Translations under genes and position numbers: made by a program
Notes under the pieces: generated by a model
Told to the model about the DNA's origin: nothing
The model's database searches: none
Seen by the model: the letters and a program-made list of their open reading frames with translations, nothing else
From: Oscillospiraceae bacterium
GTDB taxonomy: Bacteria > Bacillota > Clostridia > Oscillospirales > Ruminococcaceae
Direction of reading: 5' to 3'
Assembly: GCA_021199355.1 (NCBI GenBank)
Contig: JAJQIF010000009.1
Coordinates: 611,792 to 675,791 of the forward strand
Length of the DNA stretch: 64,000 nucleotides
Shown here: positions 19,617 to 28,821 of the stretch, piece by piece
Layout of the letters: every line of letters starts with the position of its first letter
Numbering within the stretch: the first letter of the stretch is position 1

Positions 19617-22600
19617 TCATTGTCCTTTCTTGACGGTAAACTTGACGTTATCAACGCCGAATATTTTTATCAGCTCGGAGATGGTCTCGTTACTGATGTT
19701 TATTTTGTTTGCTCCTTTTATGTCGGTAGACTTTTTCATATCGGAGAGATAGCCTATAAGCCTGTCGTCTCCACTATTTGCTTCGCAGAGCTTACGAAGA
19801 GCCGAAATTTTGTCTTTTTCGGTCGACTCAAGCTTAAGGCAAAGGGGTCTTTTTTTGAGTTCTCCGACATAATCATCAACACTTTGGATACTGTCCGCAA
19901 GAATCTTCGGCGTTTCCTCATCCTTGATGGAAAGCCTGCCGGTTATCGCAAGTCGTGAACCGTTCATCAAAAGATTTCTTGCCGATTCGTAAATATTCGG
20001 AAATACCACAGCCTCGATTTCGGAGGTTGCATCCTCTACAACGCAGAACGCCATCATCGCTCCGTTCTTGGTGTTGTGAACCCTCTTCGAGCGGAAAATC
20101 GCCATTATGCTGACTTCCTGCTTGTCCTTGTATGTGGGAGGATTATCCGAAGCTCCGTCAATAATCTTCTTTGCGGTCGTCATTCCTGAGGCTGTCATCC
20201 AACCGGTATATGCCGAGAGCGGATGACCGGAAATATAGATTCCCGTCGTCTCCTTCTCCATTTCCAGAAGCTCTGCAAGCGAATACTCTTCTACATGCGG
20301 AAGCGACATCTCCACGGGAGCTTTCTCCGCACTGCCAAACAAATCAATCTGACCGTCTATGCCGGCTCTTGACTCACTTGAGACGGCACCGAGAATCTTG
20401 TCATAGCTCGAAAGCATCTGCCGACGATTTGTCTTGAAGCAGTCAAACGCTCCGCATTTTATGAGGCTTTCTATCGAGCGGACGGTAACCTCGTTTGAGT
20501 GGGTTCTCTGGATAAAATCCACAAGTGACTGATACTTGCCGTTTTTCTCACGTTCCTGCAAAATTGCGTTTATTGCGGTTTTGCCGAGGCTTTTTACCGC
20601 TAAAAGCCCGTAGCGGATGCCTTCATCAACAGGGACGAAATCATCCTGACTCTGGTTTATATCGGGAGGAAGAATCCTGACACCCTTCGACTCGCACTCA
20701 GCTGAATACTCGGTTATCTTTGCAACGTTGTCGAGGACGCTCGTCAGGAGTGCAGACATATACTCTTTGAAATAGTGACGTTTGAGATATGCCGTTTCAT
20801 ATGCAACCGTAGCATAAGCGGCGGCATGGGACTTGTTGAAGGCATAGGAAGCGAAGCTGGTCATCTCATCGAAAAGCTCGTTTGCCACTTTTTCGGAGAT
20901 ACCGTTTGCTATACAGCCGCAACAGTTCACAGAGCCGTCGGGGTTCTTTTCACCATAGATGAAGGCTTTTCTTTCGTTTTCGAGTACGTCATGCTTCTTC
21001 TTCGCCATAGCCCTGCGGACTATATCTGCTCTGCCGTAGGAATAACCGGCAAGACTGCGGAAAATCTGCATTACCTGCTCCTGATAGACGATACAGCCGT
21101 AGGTAACGTCCAGAATCGGCTTCAGAAGAGGAGTTTTATAGGTAACCAAGTCTTTATTATGGCGGTTTCGGATATATGTCGGAATAGAATCCATAGGTCC
21201 GGGACGATAAAGGGAGATAACCGCTATCAGATCTTCTATGTCCTCCGGGACAAGCCGCATAATTGTGCTTGTCATCCCCTGAGATTCGAACTGGAACACT
21301 CCGACGGTATCGCCGTCAGCAAGCATTTTGTAAACCTCTTTGTCATCAAGAGGTATCTTCTCTATATCAAAATCGGGGTCTTTCTTCCTTATTTCTCTTA
21401 CCGCATCGCGGATAACGGTTAAGTTCCGGAGTCCCAAAAAGTCAATTTTCAGGATTCCGAGGCTTTCGAGGACTCCCATCGTATACTGCGTAACGAGCTG
21501 ACCGTCGTTGGTCATAAGGGGAACGTAATCGGAAACGGGTCCGGCAGTGATTACTACTCCCGCCGCATGGGTTGAACAGTGGCGTGGCATTCCCTCAATC
21601 TGCTCCGCCATGTCTATGAGCTCTTTCACCTGTGGCGAGGTGTTATAAAGCTCCTTGACCTCGGGAGAGTTCTCCTTGACATCGCTTAAAGTCTCTCCGA
21701 ACTGAATAGCTTTTGCGACTTTGTCAACGACGCTGTAGGAAATTCCCATGACCCTGCCGCAATCGCGAATCGCATTCTTAGCCGCCATTGTTCCGAATGT
21801 GACTATCTGCGCCACATGGTTCTCGCCGTAACGGCGTTTCACATAGTCGATAACGTCCTGTCTGCCCTCAATGCAGAAGTCGATATCGAAGTCGGGCATT
21901 GAGACCCGCTCGGGATTCAGAAATCTTTCGAAAAGAAGATTATACTTTATCGGGTCGATACCGGTAATTCCAATGCAATAGGCGACCAAGCTTCCGGCAC
22001 CCGAGCCTCTGCCCGGTCCGACAGGGATTCCGTGTGTTTTGGCGTAATTGATGAAATCCCACACTATGAGATAATAGTTGACATAGCCCATGCCGGATAT
22101 TATTCCGAGCTCATATTCAAGGCGTTCTTTTATCTCATCGGTGATATTGTCGCCATAGCGTTTTTTAAGCCCATCAAGGCTCATCTGCCGAAGATATGCC
22201 TCGTTGTCGGTGACACCCTCTATTGAGAATGCAGGGAGCTTGGTTACTCCGAATTCAAACTCAACATTGCATTTATCTGCGATTTCAATAGTATTATAAA
22301 CGGCTTCCGGATGACCGGGAAACGCCGCAAGCATTTCTTCCTCCGATTTGATATAAAACTCATCATTCGGAAAGCTCATGCCGTCAGGGTCGTCAAGCGC
22401 AGTATTTGTTGCAATTCTCATCAGCACCTTCTGTGCGGGTGCGTCTGAACGGTTGATATAGTGAGCATCGTTTGTGGCGGCGAGTCTGACGCCGGTTTCG
22501 TCACTGAGTTTGAAAAGATACGGCAAAATATCCGTCTCATCGGAAAAGTCGTGATTCTGAACCTCGATATAGTAATCCTCGCCGAAAAGTGCGCGATATT

Positions 22601-23078
22601 TGAGAACAGTTTTCCTGGCGTTCTCGTAGTCTCCGGCACTTAGAAGCCTCGGAACTTCGCCCGCTATACAGCCGGACAAACAAACAAGACCTTCATGGTA
22701 CCTTTCAAGAAGCTCAAAGTCGATTCTCGGCTTGCGATAAAAGCCCTCGGTATAGGAAAGCGACGTGAGCTTACAGAGATTTTTATAGCCGGTTTCATTC
22801 TTGCAAAGTATTATCAGGTGATATGGGTTGTCTATCTTACCAGCCTTGTCGAATCTCGTCCTCGGGGCGACGTACATTTCACAGCCGATAATAGGCTTTA
22901 TTCCTGCGGCTTTGGCTATTTTATAAAATTCAACGGTCGCAAAGACGTTCCCGTGATCGGTCACAGCGACAGAGTCCATCCCAAGCTCCTTGACACGGTT
23001 TACAAGGCTTTTCAGCCTGCATGCACCGTCAAGAAGCGAATATTCACTATGAACATGAAGATGGACAAAATTCGCCAT
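19617..23078 (-). CDS. dnaE: DNA polymerase III alpha subunit DnaE
   Basis: A 1153-residue C-family replicative polymerase. The N-terminal PHP domain starts FVHLHVHSEYSLLDGACRL. The palm shows GPGRGSGAGSLVAY and PDFDIDFC with the catalytic aspartates, and the finger region has YRPGPMDSIPTYIRNRH. A C-terminal helix-hairpin-helix and OB domain (EVSIMAIFRSKRVHNTKNG) follow. Together with a PolC elsewhere this would synthesise DNA in Firmicutes. It starts 2 bases after whiA, with AAGGG before the ATG, in the conserved hprK-to-dnaE block. Confidence 0.97.
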   Translation of the reverse strand: MANFVHLHVHSEYSLLDGACRLKSLVNRVKELGMDSVAVTDHGNVFATVEFYKIAKAAGIKPIIGCEMYVAPRTRFDKAGKIDNPYHLIILCKNETGYKNLCKLTSLSYTEGFYRKPRIDFELLERYHEGLVCLSGCIAGEVPRLLSAGDYENARKTVLKYRALFGEDYYIEVQNHDFSDETDILPYLFKLSDETGVRLAATNDAHYINRSDAPAQKVLMRIATNTALDDPDGMSFPNDEFYIKSEEEMLAAFPGHPEAVYNTIEIADKCNVEFEFGVTKLPAFSIEGVTDNEAYLRQMSLDGLKKRYGDNITDEIKERLEYELGIISGMGYVNYYLIVWDFINYAKTHGIPVGPGRGSGAGSLVAYCIGITGIDPIKYNLLFERFLNPERVSMPDFDIDFCIEGRQDVIDYVKRRYGENHVAQIVTFGTMAAKNAIRDCGRVMGISYSVVDKVAKAIQFGETLSDVKENSPEVKELYNTSPQVKELIDMAEQIEGMPRHCSTHAAGVVITAGPVSDYVPLMTNDGQLVTQYTMGVLESLGILKIDFLGLRNLTVIRDAVREIRKKDPDFDIEKIPLDDKEVYKMLADGDTVGVFQFESQGMTSTIMRLVPEDIEDLIAVISLYRPGPMDSIPTYIRNRHNKDLVTYKTPLLKPILDVTYGCIVYQEQVMQIFRSLAGYSYGRADIVRRAMAKKKHDVLENERKAFIYGEKNPDGSVNCCGCIANGISEKVANELFDEMTSFASYAFNKSHAAAYATVAYETAYLKRHYFKEYMSALLTSVLDNVAKITEYSAECESKGVRILPPDINQSQDDFVPVDEGIRYGLLAVKSLGKTAINAILQEREKNGKYQSLVDFIQRTHSNEVTVRSIESLIKCGAFDCFKTNRRQMLSSYDKILGAVSSESRAGIDGQIDLFGSAEKAPVEMSLPHVEEYSLAELLEMEKETTGIYISGHPLSAYTGWMTASGMTTAKKIIDGASDNPPTYKDKQEVSIMAIFRSKRVHNTKNGAMMAFCVVEDATSEIEAVVFPNIYESARNLLMNGSRLAITGRLSIKDEETPKILADSIQSVDDYVGELKKRPLCLKLESTEKDKISALRKLCEANSGDDRLIGYLSDMKKSTDIKGANKINISNETISELIKIFGVDNVKFTVKKGQ

Positions 23079-23080
23079 AG

Positions 23081-24031
23081 TTACCCTTCTTTTGATTTAT
23101 TTATGTTATCCGCAATTTCTATAAGTCTTTTGAATCTGTGATTCACTCCCGAGCGAGACAGCGGAGGATTAAATTCCGCCGCAAGGTCACTCAAGGCATA
23201 TTCGGGATACTTGAGCCTCAGATTTGCCGCTTCCCTGAGCTCGTCCGAAAGCTGATACAATCCCTTGGGAGAGTTTTCGATTACTTTTATGGCTTCGAGC
23301 TGTTTCTGTGCCGAAATGTTCTGACGCTCGAGATTGGCAGTGTCGCAGTTTGTTGCTCTGTTGGCACGATTTCGAATATCTTTATAAACCTTCGTATTCA
23401 TCACTTCGAGGCTTGCGCCGGTGGCTCCTATGAGGGTAAGCATATCCTCAATGTTCTCGCTGTCCTTGAAGTACAGGATTTTATGCTCGCCACGGGTGAG
23501 GCGTTTTGCGACAAGCCCTATATGCTTCTCCAAAAGCTCGCTTATGCCGTTATAGAGCCCGTCGTCCGCACTTTTCGGGACAGCTATCTCAAGGTGATAT
23601 TCCCTCTGAGGGTCTGTCGCTCTCCCTCCGCTCAGGAAAACTCCGGTCATAAATGCACCGAAATTTGAATCCGCAAGCTTGTCCGCACGGGACAGAAGTT
23701 CTGTGCAATCAAAGCTCGCGATACCGAGTCTTGTGAGAATCGCATTTGTGCTTTCTTTCTCGGAAACCGAGATTTTATATTCAGGAAGTCTGCCACGATG
23801 GCGTACAATCTCTTCGCCGATACTGTTATCGGGGATTACATGCCTGACAAGCCTGATAAATAAATCTTTGCATACTTCGTTGTCGGTCTTATAAACAATT
23901 CCTGCGTCGGAATTCTCGCTCATAAGAAGCATTCCCAAGAGACAAGCATCCGACTTTTTTCTTCCAGATACCGACTCCGCCGCTTCGGATTTCACTTTAT
24001 ACACAAATGATTCTGTTGACTTCACTTTCAT
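23081..24031 (-). CDS. whiA: DNA-binding protein WhiA
   Basis: A 316-residue WhiA: an N-terminal LAGLIDADG homing-endonuclease-like fold without a nuclease role (KKSDACLLGMLLMSENSD, FMTGVFLSGGRATDPQREYHLEI) and a C-terminal helix-turn-helix (YALSDLAAEFNPPLSRSGVNHRFKRL). In Actinobacteria it controls sporulation; in Firmicutes it affects division and chromosome segregation. It overlaps rapZ by a few bases and precedes dnaE by 2, so it is translationally coupled. Length and order are standard. Confidence 0.95.
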   Translation of the reverse strand: MKVKSTESFVYKVKSEAAESVSGRKKSDACLLGMLLMSENSDAGIVYKTDNEVCKDLFIRLVRHVIPDNSIGEEIVRHRGRLPEYKISVSEKESTNAILTRLGIASFDCTELLSRADKLADSNFGAFMTGVFLSGGRATDPQREYHLEIAVPKSADDGLYNGISELLEKHIGLVAKRLTRGEHKILYFKDSENIEDMLTLIGATGASLEVMNTKVYKDIRNRANRATNCDTANLERQNISAQKQLEAIKVIENSPKGLYQLSDELREAANLRLKYPEYALSDLAAEFNPPLSRSGVNHRFKRLIEIADNINKSKEG

Positions 24032-24888
24032 GTCTTTTGCTCTAAGCTCCGATGCTCCACCCTGACGCTCAGCTTGTCCGCTGACAGAGCGTCTGCCATT
24101 CTTCTTGCGAAGCTGACTGAGCGGTGTCTGCCGCCCGTACAGCCAAATGCTATAACGAGTCGGGACCTTCCCTCTTTTTCATACATGGGAATCATAAAGC
24201 TTACAAGGTCGTATATTTTCTTGAAGACCTCATTTGATTCCGAAAAACTCATAACGTAGTTATATACTTCATCGTCCAGTCCACACTTGTTTTTAAGCTC
24301 GGGAACATAGAACGGGTTCGGAAGGCATCTTACATCGAACACGAGGTCTGCATCTTTGGGGATTCCGTACTTGAAGCCGAAGGAGATAACGCTTATCGCC
24401 ATTCTTGTGCCCTTGTCGGTGAAGAACTCTGCCATTTTTGCATGGAAATCCGCCATTTTGAAATCTGTCGTGTCGATATAAAAATCGGACATCTCCTTGG
24501 CTCTCTCAGTTTCTTCACGCTCAAGGGAAATTGCCTTATACAGATTTCCAAAAGCCTCGTCATCAAGAGGATGCTTACGACGGGTTTCCTTGTATCTCTT
24601 TACCAAAGTATCATCATCAGCGTCAAGATACAAAACCGAAAGCTCGACGTCGGGTGCTCTCAATGCGTTGACACAGTCCTCGAATTTCAAGAAAAGCTCA
24701 CCCGAACGAATATCAACAGAGATTGCGATCTTGGTTATCAGCTTATCCGAGCCGATTATAAATCTTGCGAAGCTTAGAAGCATTTCGGGAGGCATATTGT
24801 CGATGCAGTAATAGCCGATGTCTTCAAGATAGTTGATAGCACTCGACTTCCCCGCTCCTGACATCCCCGTTACAATAATGATTTTCAT
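24028..24888 (-). CDS. rapZ: RapZ/YvcJ family nucleotide-binding protein
   Basis: A 286-residue RapZ (YvcJ) protein. The P-loop GMSGAGKSS is at residues 8-16, with DIGYYCIDNMPPEMLL next. The C-terminal domain contains SFGFKYGIPKDADLVFDVRCLPNPFY and AFGCTGGRHRSV. The Enterobacterial RapZ is an RNase E adaptor that controls glucosamine-6-phosphate synthase mRNA; Firmicute YvcJ binds and hydrolyses nucleotides and has been tied to competence and cell-wall precursor sensing. GAGGAAG precedes the ATG. It overlaps whiA and follows murB by 22 bases. Confidence 0.94.
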   Translation of the reverse strand: MKIIIVTGMSGAGKSSAINYLEDIGYYCIDNMPPEMLLSFARFIIGSDKLITKIAISVDIRSGELFLKFEDCVNALRAPDVELSVLYLDADDDTLVKRYKETRRKHPLDDEAFGNLYKAISLEREETERAKEMSDFYIDTTDFKMADFHAKMAEFFTDKGTRMAISVISFGFKYGIPKDADLVFDVRCLPNPFYVPELKNKCGLDDEVYNYVMSFSESNEVFKKIYDLVSFMIPMYEKEGRSRLVIAFGCTGGRHRSVSFARRMADALSADKLSVRVEHRSLEQKT

Positions 24889-24910
24889 ATTCTTCCTCCC
24901 AGATTAAAGC

Positions 24911-25810
24911 CTATTCTTCTATAAGCTTGACTTCACATTCGAGTTCATATCCGGTTTTCTGCGAAACCGTTTTCTTTATGTGCGAAATCAGTTTCATCAC
25001 ATCTGCGGCTGTTGCGTCGCCTGTGTTTATGACGAAGTTTGCATGCTTGTCGGAGACCTTTGCGCCGCCGACAGAGTAGCCTTTTAATCCGCTCTCTTCG
25101 ATTACAAGTCCGGCATATGTGCCCTCGGGGCGCTTGAAGGTAGACCCTGCACTCGGATACTCCAATGGCTGGCGGGATTTACGCCTCGCAATCAGTTCGT
25201 CCATTCGCGCTTTGATTACGTCTTTATCGCCGGTTGAAAGCCTGAATTTTGCGGAAACGATTATCTCGCTGGAAATAGTGAAGCGAGAGCTTCTGTAACC
25301 AAAATCAAGATTATCTCTACTGTAAGCTACAATTTCTCCTGACTGATTTATACATGTAACCTCCGTCACGACATCCTTCATCTCTCCGCCATAGGCTCCG
25401 GCGTTCATGAAGACCGCTCCGCCGACTGTTCCGGGAATTCCGTAAGCAAATTCAAGTCCCGTAAGTGAAGAATCAAGTGCTGTCTTGCAGACTCTTGCGA
25501 GCGAGACTCCGGCGTAAGCAGTGATATATTCGCCATCTACGGTTATCTCAGACATATCAGGACCGAGGAAAAATATCGCTCCCCGGTAGCCGTTATCAGA
25601 AAATAATACGTTCGAGCCGTTTCCGAGAATCATATACCTCTCGGCTTCCGAAATAAGTTCTTTAAGAGAATCTATACTGTTTGGGAAAATCATTATATCG
25701 CAAGGACCGCCGATTTTGAAAGACGTGTGCTCTTTTAAGGGCTCGTTAATCAGGAATTTACAGCCATGTTTTGAAGATATCTCTTTCAAAACTTCTATAC
25801 TGTTTGGCAT
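24911..25810 (-). CDS. murB: UDP-N-acetylenolpyruvoylglucosamine reductase MurB
   Basis: A 299-residue type II MurB, which reduces UDP-GlcNAc-enolpyruvate to UDP-MurNAc with NADPH and FAD. Visible motifs are EHTSFKIGGPCDIMIFP, MILGNGSNVLFSD, GIPGTVGGAVFMNAGAYGGEM, RSSRFT and the active-site region YPSAGSTFKRPEG with the catalytic Ser and downstream Glu in ESGLKGYSVGGAKVSDKHANFVIN. A GGTGAC-type ribosome site lies before the ATG. It sits between the PHP and rapZ genes in the conserved operon, which couples wall synthesis to HPr kinase and WhiA. Confidence 0.95.
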   Translation of the reverse strand: MPNSIEVLKEISSKHGCKFLINEPLKEHTSFKIGGPCDIMIFPNSIDSLKELISEAERYMILGNGSNVLFSDNGYRGAIFFLGPDMSEITVDGEYITAYAGVSLARVCKTALDSSLTGLEFAYGIPGTVGGAVFMNAGAYGGEMKDVVTEVTCINQSGEIVAYSRDNLDFGYRSSRFTISSEIIVSAKFRLSTGDKDVIKARMDELIARRKSRQPLEYPSAGSTFKRPEGTYAGLVIEESGLKGYSVGGAKVSDKHANFVINTGDATAADVMKLISHIKKTVSQKTGYELECEVKLIEE

Positions 25811-25837
25811 TACTTTGTCACCGTTTCAATGTTATTA

Positions 25838-26566
25838 CTATAGTTCAAGCTGTGGGTGCTTCTTAAGAATCCACTCTTTAACCTTTTCCCAGTCACTGTT
25901 TAAAATCAGCTTTTCCGGGAAATCGACTTCCTCAAGAACTTTCTCAACTGTCGAAGTCTTCCCTACGGCATCCCAAAAATGGGCGTCTGTATCGACTACT
26001 ATCGGGATTTCATACTTCTTGCAAAGCTGGAGAATCGGAACCGAGTTCTTGAGTGAGCCCTTCTTACGCATGAGAGAGCTTTCGTTTATCTCGACAAGCT
26101 TTTCATACTCCTTGAAAACTTTCAGGACTCTTTCGTGCTCAAATGGGAAGAAGTCGGTTGTCGGGTGTCCGATAACGTCAATATATGGATTCTGACAGAG
26201 CTTGATGTAGCCGTCGGAAACGACTTTAGGGTCATCCGAAAGCTCTTCAAAAGTGTACTTATGATATGACGCGACCACCCACTCCATCTTCTGAAGAAGG
26301 TCCTCGTGCATATCGACATCACCGTTATAGTTATATATGTTTACCTCCGCACCTTTAAGAACGGTGACGCCGAAAACGGTTCTCGGGAGAACTCTCATAT
26401 TGGTGAAGTGCCATTCGTGAGCGGTGTCCGGCATTACACCGTAGTGGTCGGTCATGGCAACGGCTTTCAAGCCGATGTCAGCCGCCGCACGGCAGTTTTC
26501 GGTAATGGTCGAATAAGCATGGTCGGAAGCTATTGTGTGCGTGTGAAGGTCAGCTTGGATAAGCAT
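25838..26566 (-). CDS. PHP-domain phosphoesterase (YcdX-like)
   Basis: A 242-residue PHP phosphatase. The metal motifs are DLHTHTIASDHAYS near the start, MTDHYG, GAEVNIYNYNGDVD, VVASYHKYTF, GHPTTDFFP and VDTDAHFWDAVG at the end. This is the full trinuclear set of stand-alone YcdX/PolX-like hydrolases; substrates are unknown for most members. The frame extends 5 codons up, but GGGAGGA before the ATG at 26566 and the TGATG overlap with the hprK stop support this start. The gene is a usual member of the hprK-murB-rapZ-whiA block in Clostridia. Confidence 0.88.
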   Translation of the reverse strand: MLIQADLHTHTIASDHAYSTITENCRAAADIGLKAVAMTDHYGVMPDTAHEWHFTNMRVLPRTVFGVTVLKGAEVNIYNYNGDVDMHEDLLQKMEWVVASYHKYTFEELSDDPKVVSDGYIKLCQNPYIDVIGHPTTDFFPFEHERVLKVFKEYEKLVEINESSLMRKKGSLKNSVPILQLCKKYEIPIVVDTDAHFWDAVGKTSTVEKVLEEVDFPEKLILNSDWEKVKEWILKKHPQLEL

Positions 26567-27525
26567 CAGAAATCCTCCCACTTGGAAACAGTCTCTGTTC
26601 CTTCCATCTCAAGACCGAGGTTATTGAGGAGCTCCTGAGCGGCGTTATAGCCCATCTTCTTCTGGCGGTTGTTCATCGCGGCAACCTCGAGGATTACTGC
26701 AAGGTTACGTCCGGGCTTGACAGGGATTGTGATACAGGGAATATTTACTCCCAGGATATCCATACTCTCGGAATCGACGCCCATTCTGTCATAAACCTTG
26801 TCGGGGTCCCAGATTTCAAGCTTGACGACCAAATCTATCTTCTCGGTCATCTTGACGGCACCCATACCGAAAAGTCTTCTTGCATTGACTATTCCGATGC
26901 CTCTGAGCTCGATAAAGTGGCGGATATTGTCGGGAGAGGAGCCAACCAAGGAGATTGCCGAAACCTTCTTGATTTCAACAGCGTCGTCAGCAACGAGGCG
27001 GTGTCCTCTCTTGACAAGCTCTATTGCGGTTTCGGATTTACCGACGCCACTCTCACCGACGATAAGAACGCCTTCGCCGTAGATTTCAATCAAAACTCCG
27101 TGGCGGGTGATTCTTTGACCGAGCTGGGTGTTCAGATATGCTATTCCTCTTGAGATGACTTCCGAGGTATCGAGCTCGGATGAGAGAACCGGAACGCCAT
27201 ATTCGGTTGCGGCATCCATCATTTCAGGGAAGGGTTCATGCCCTCTTGAAATTATGAGTGCCGGGAATTTGTACGAGAACAAAGTCATCAGGACTTTTTT
27301 TCTTTCGTCGGAAGAAAGTCCCTGAAGGTATGCGAACTCTGTGTTTCCGCAAATCTGAATCTTCTCGTTGTTGAAATAGGCATAGAAGCCGGTGAGCTGT
27401 AATCCCGGGCGGTTGATGTCGTTGTTTGAGATGAGAATTTTGGATAAATCCTTTGGTGTGTAGACCGTTTTTAAGTTTACTTCCTTCGCAAACTGTGCGA
27501 GTGAAACTGTATACTTTTCTGCCAT
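26566..27525 (-). CDS. hprK: HPr kinase/phosphorylase HprK
   Basis: A 319-residue bifunctional HPr(Ser) kinase/phosphorylase, the sensor of carbon catabolite control in Firmicutes. It has a MurF-like N-terminal domain, the P-loop GESGVGKS at 157-164, the catalytic region RLVADDAVEI, the signature IELRGIGIVNARRLFG and the C-terminal PGRNLAVILEVAAMNNRQKKMG. It phosphorylates Ser46 of HPr when fructose-bisphosphate is high. It begins 25 bases after the PLP enzyme, with AAAGGAG before the ATG. Given the glycosidases in the window, it may set the catabolite repression they experience. Confidence 0.96.
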   Translation of the reverse strand: MAEKYTVSLAQFAKEVNLKTVYTPKDLSKILISNNDINRPGLQLTGFYAYFNNEKIQICGNTEFAYLQGLSSDERKKVLMTLFSYKFPALIISRGHEPFPEMMDAATEYGVPVLSSELDTSEVISRGIAYLNTQLGQRITRHGVLIEIYGEGVLIVGESGVGKSETAIELVKRGHRLVADDAVEIKKVSAISLVGSSPDNIRHFIELRGIGIVNARRLFGMGAVKMTEKIDLVVKLEIWDPDKVYDRMGVDSESMDILGVNIPCITIPVKPGRNLAVILEVAAMNNRQKKMGYNAAQELLNNLGLEMEGTETVSKWEDF

Positions 27526-27549
27526 TGAGTACTCCTTTCCATTGAAACG

Positions 27550-28821
27550 TCAGTCTAATTTTATCTCGCCGTCCTCAAGCATGTTCTGAACGGCAATAAG
27601 TATTCCTGCCTTACCTGTTGGATATGTTAATGCGCCTTGAAGCCATGCGGCGTAAGGTTCTCTTATTGGGGCATCTGCCGAAAACTCGATTGATGCGCCC
27701 ATTGTGAAGGCTCCTGCCGCCATTATAACCGGACTTTCATAGCCGGGGGTGTCGATAGCCTCGGGGACGAGATAGCTGTCTACCGGCGCGCCCTTCTGGA
27801 TGCCTTTTATGAATGATGTGAGTGTTTTCTCGTTTTTAAGCAGTATTGATGCGATTATATCCGCTCTCGGCTCGCCTTGTTTCGGAAGTGATTCATAGCC
27901 CAAAAGTCCCAGAAGTGCACAGGCAAACTCGGAAGTCTTGACTGCCGCCGCAGTTACCTCCGGCGCCAGGAAGAAGCCCTGATACATTTCTCTGTTCTGG
28001 TGAAGCGATGCGCCTACTTCCTTGCCCATTCCGACAACCGTCAGACGATAAGCGCACTTTTCAACCAGGTCTTTTCTTCCCGCGATATATCCGCCGGTTG
28101 AAGCGATTCCTCCGCCGGGATTTTTGATAAGAGATCCCATTATGAGGTCAGCCCCGACTTCGGTCGGTTCTTTAGTGTCCACAAACTCACCATAGCAGTT
28201 ATCAACCATAATTATGGCGTTCGGATTGCCCTTCTTTACAGCCTGAATCATCTTCTCTATGTCAGCAATAGTATAAGATGGTCTTGTCGAATAGCCTCTT
28301 GAACGCTGGATATAGGCAACTGTGGCGGTTTTGACTTTTTCGGTAATTGCATCTAAGTCCGGCATGCCGTTCTCGAGGAGCTCGATTTCCTCGTACTGGA
28401 TTCCGTAATCCATAAGGGAGCCGTTACCCTTTTCACCACGCTTGCCGATGACCTCTTCAAGAGTGTCATACGGTGCACCGCAAAGCATCAGAAGCTTGTC
28501 GCCGGGTCTTAAGACTCCGAAAAGTGCGGTTGAAAGAGCATGAGTGCCATTCACAATAGTATGACGGACGAGTGCATCCTCGCAACCGAATGCGGTTGCA
28601 TAGACTTTATCGAGCGTTTCTCTTCCTACATCGTCGTAGCCATAGCCGGTTGTGCCGTGGAGGCAGGTCTCGCTGACGTTATTTTTAATAAATGCCGAAA
28701 GCACCTTCATACCGTTGTATTCAGCGATTTCATCGATGCGTTTGAACGCCTCTGAACACTGAGCCTCGGCTTCATCAGCAAGCTTCAGTATTCTTTCGTC
28801 GATGTTAAACAAGTTCTTCAT
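27550..28821 (-). CDS. PLP-dependent methionine gamma-lyase-like protein (aluminium-resistance/YnbB family)
   Basis: A 423-residue fold-type I PLP enzyme of the YnbB family, annotated in databases as methionine gamma-lyase-like or aluminium resistance protein. The motifs are HGTTGYGYDDVGRETLD, VNGTHALSTALFG, IIMVDNCYGEF (cofactor Asp) and LIMGSLIKNPGGG with the PLP lysine, then a glycine-rich TGGYIAGR. The true substrate is unknown, but a cystathionine or methionine lyase reaction is plausible. The ATG overlaps the GNAT gene by 17 bases and AAAGGAAAG precedes it. It sits between murD-GNAT and hprK. Confidence 0.85.
   Translation of the reverse strand: MKNLFNIDERILKLADEAEAQCSEAFKRIDEIAEYNGMKVLSAFIKNNVSETCLHGTTGYGYDDVGRETLDKVYATAFGCEDALVRHTIVNGTHALSTALFGVLRPGDKLLMLCGAPYDTLEEVIGKRGEKGNGSLMDYGIQYEEIELLENGMPDLDAITEKVKTATVAYIQRSRGYSTRPSYTIADIEKMIQAVKKGNPNAIIMVDNCYGEFVDTKEPTEVGADLIMGSLIKNPGGGIASTGGYIAGRKDLVEKCAYRLTVVGMGKEVGASLHQNREMYQGFFLAPEVTAAAVKTSEFACALLGLLGYESLPKQGEPRADIIASILLKNEKTLTSFIKGIQKGAPVDSYLVPEAIDTPGYESPVIMAAGAFTMGASIEFSADAPIREPYAAWLQGALTYPTGKAGILIAVQNMLEDGEIKLD

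Noticed and set aside
22032-23141. Possible small genes on the plus strand within dnaE.
   Set aside because: All are antisense to conserved DnaE sequence and lack ribosome sites.
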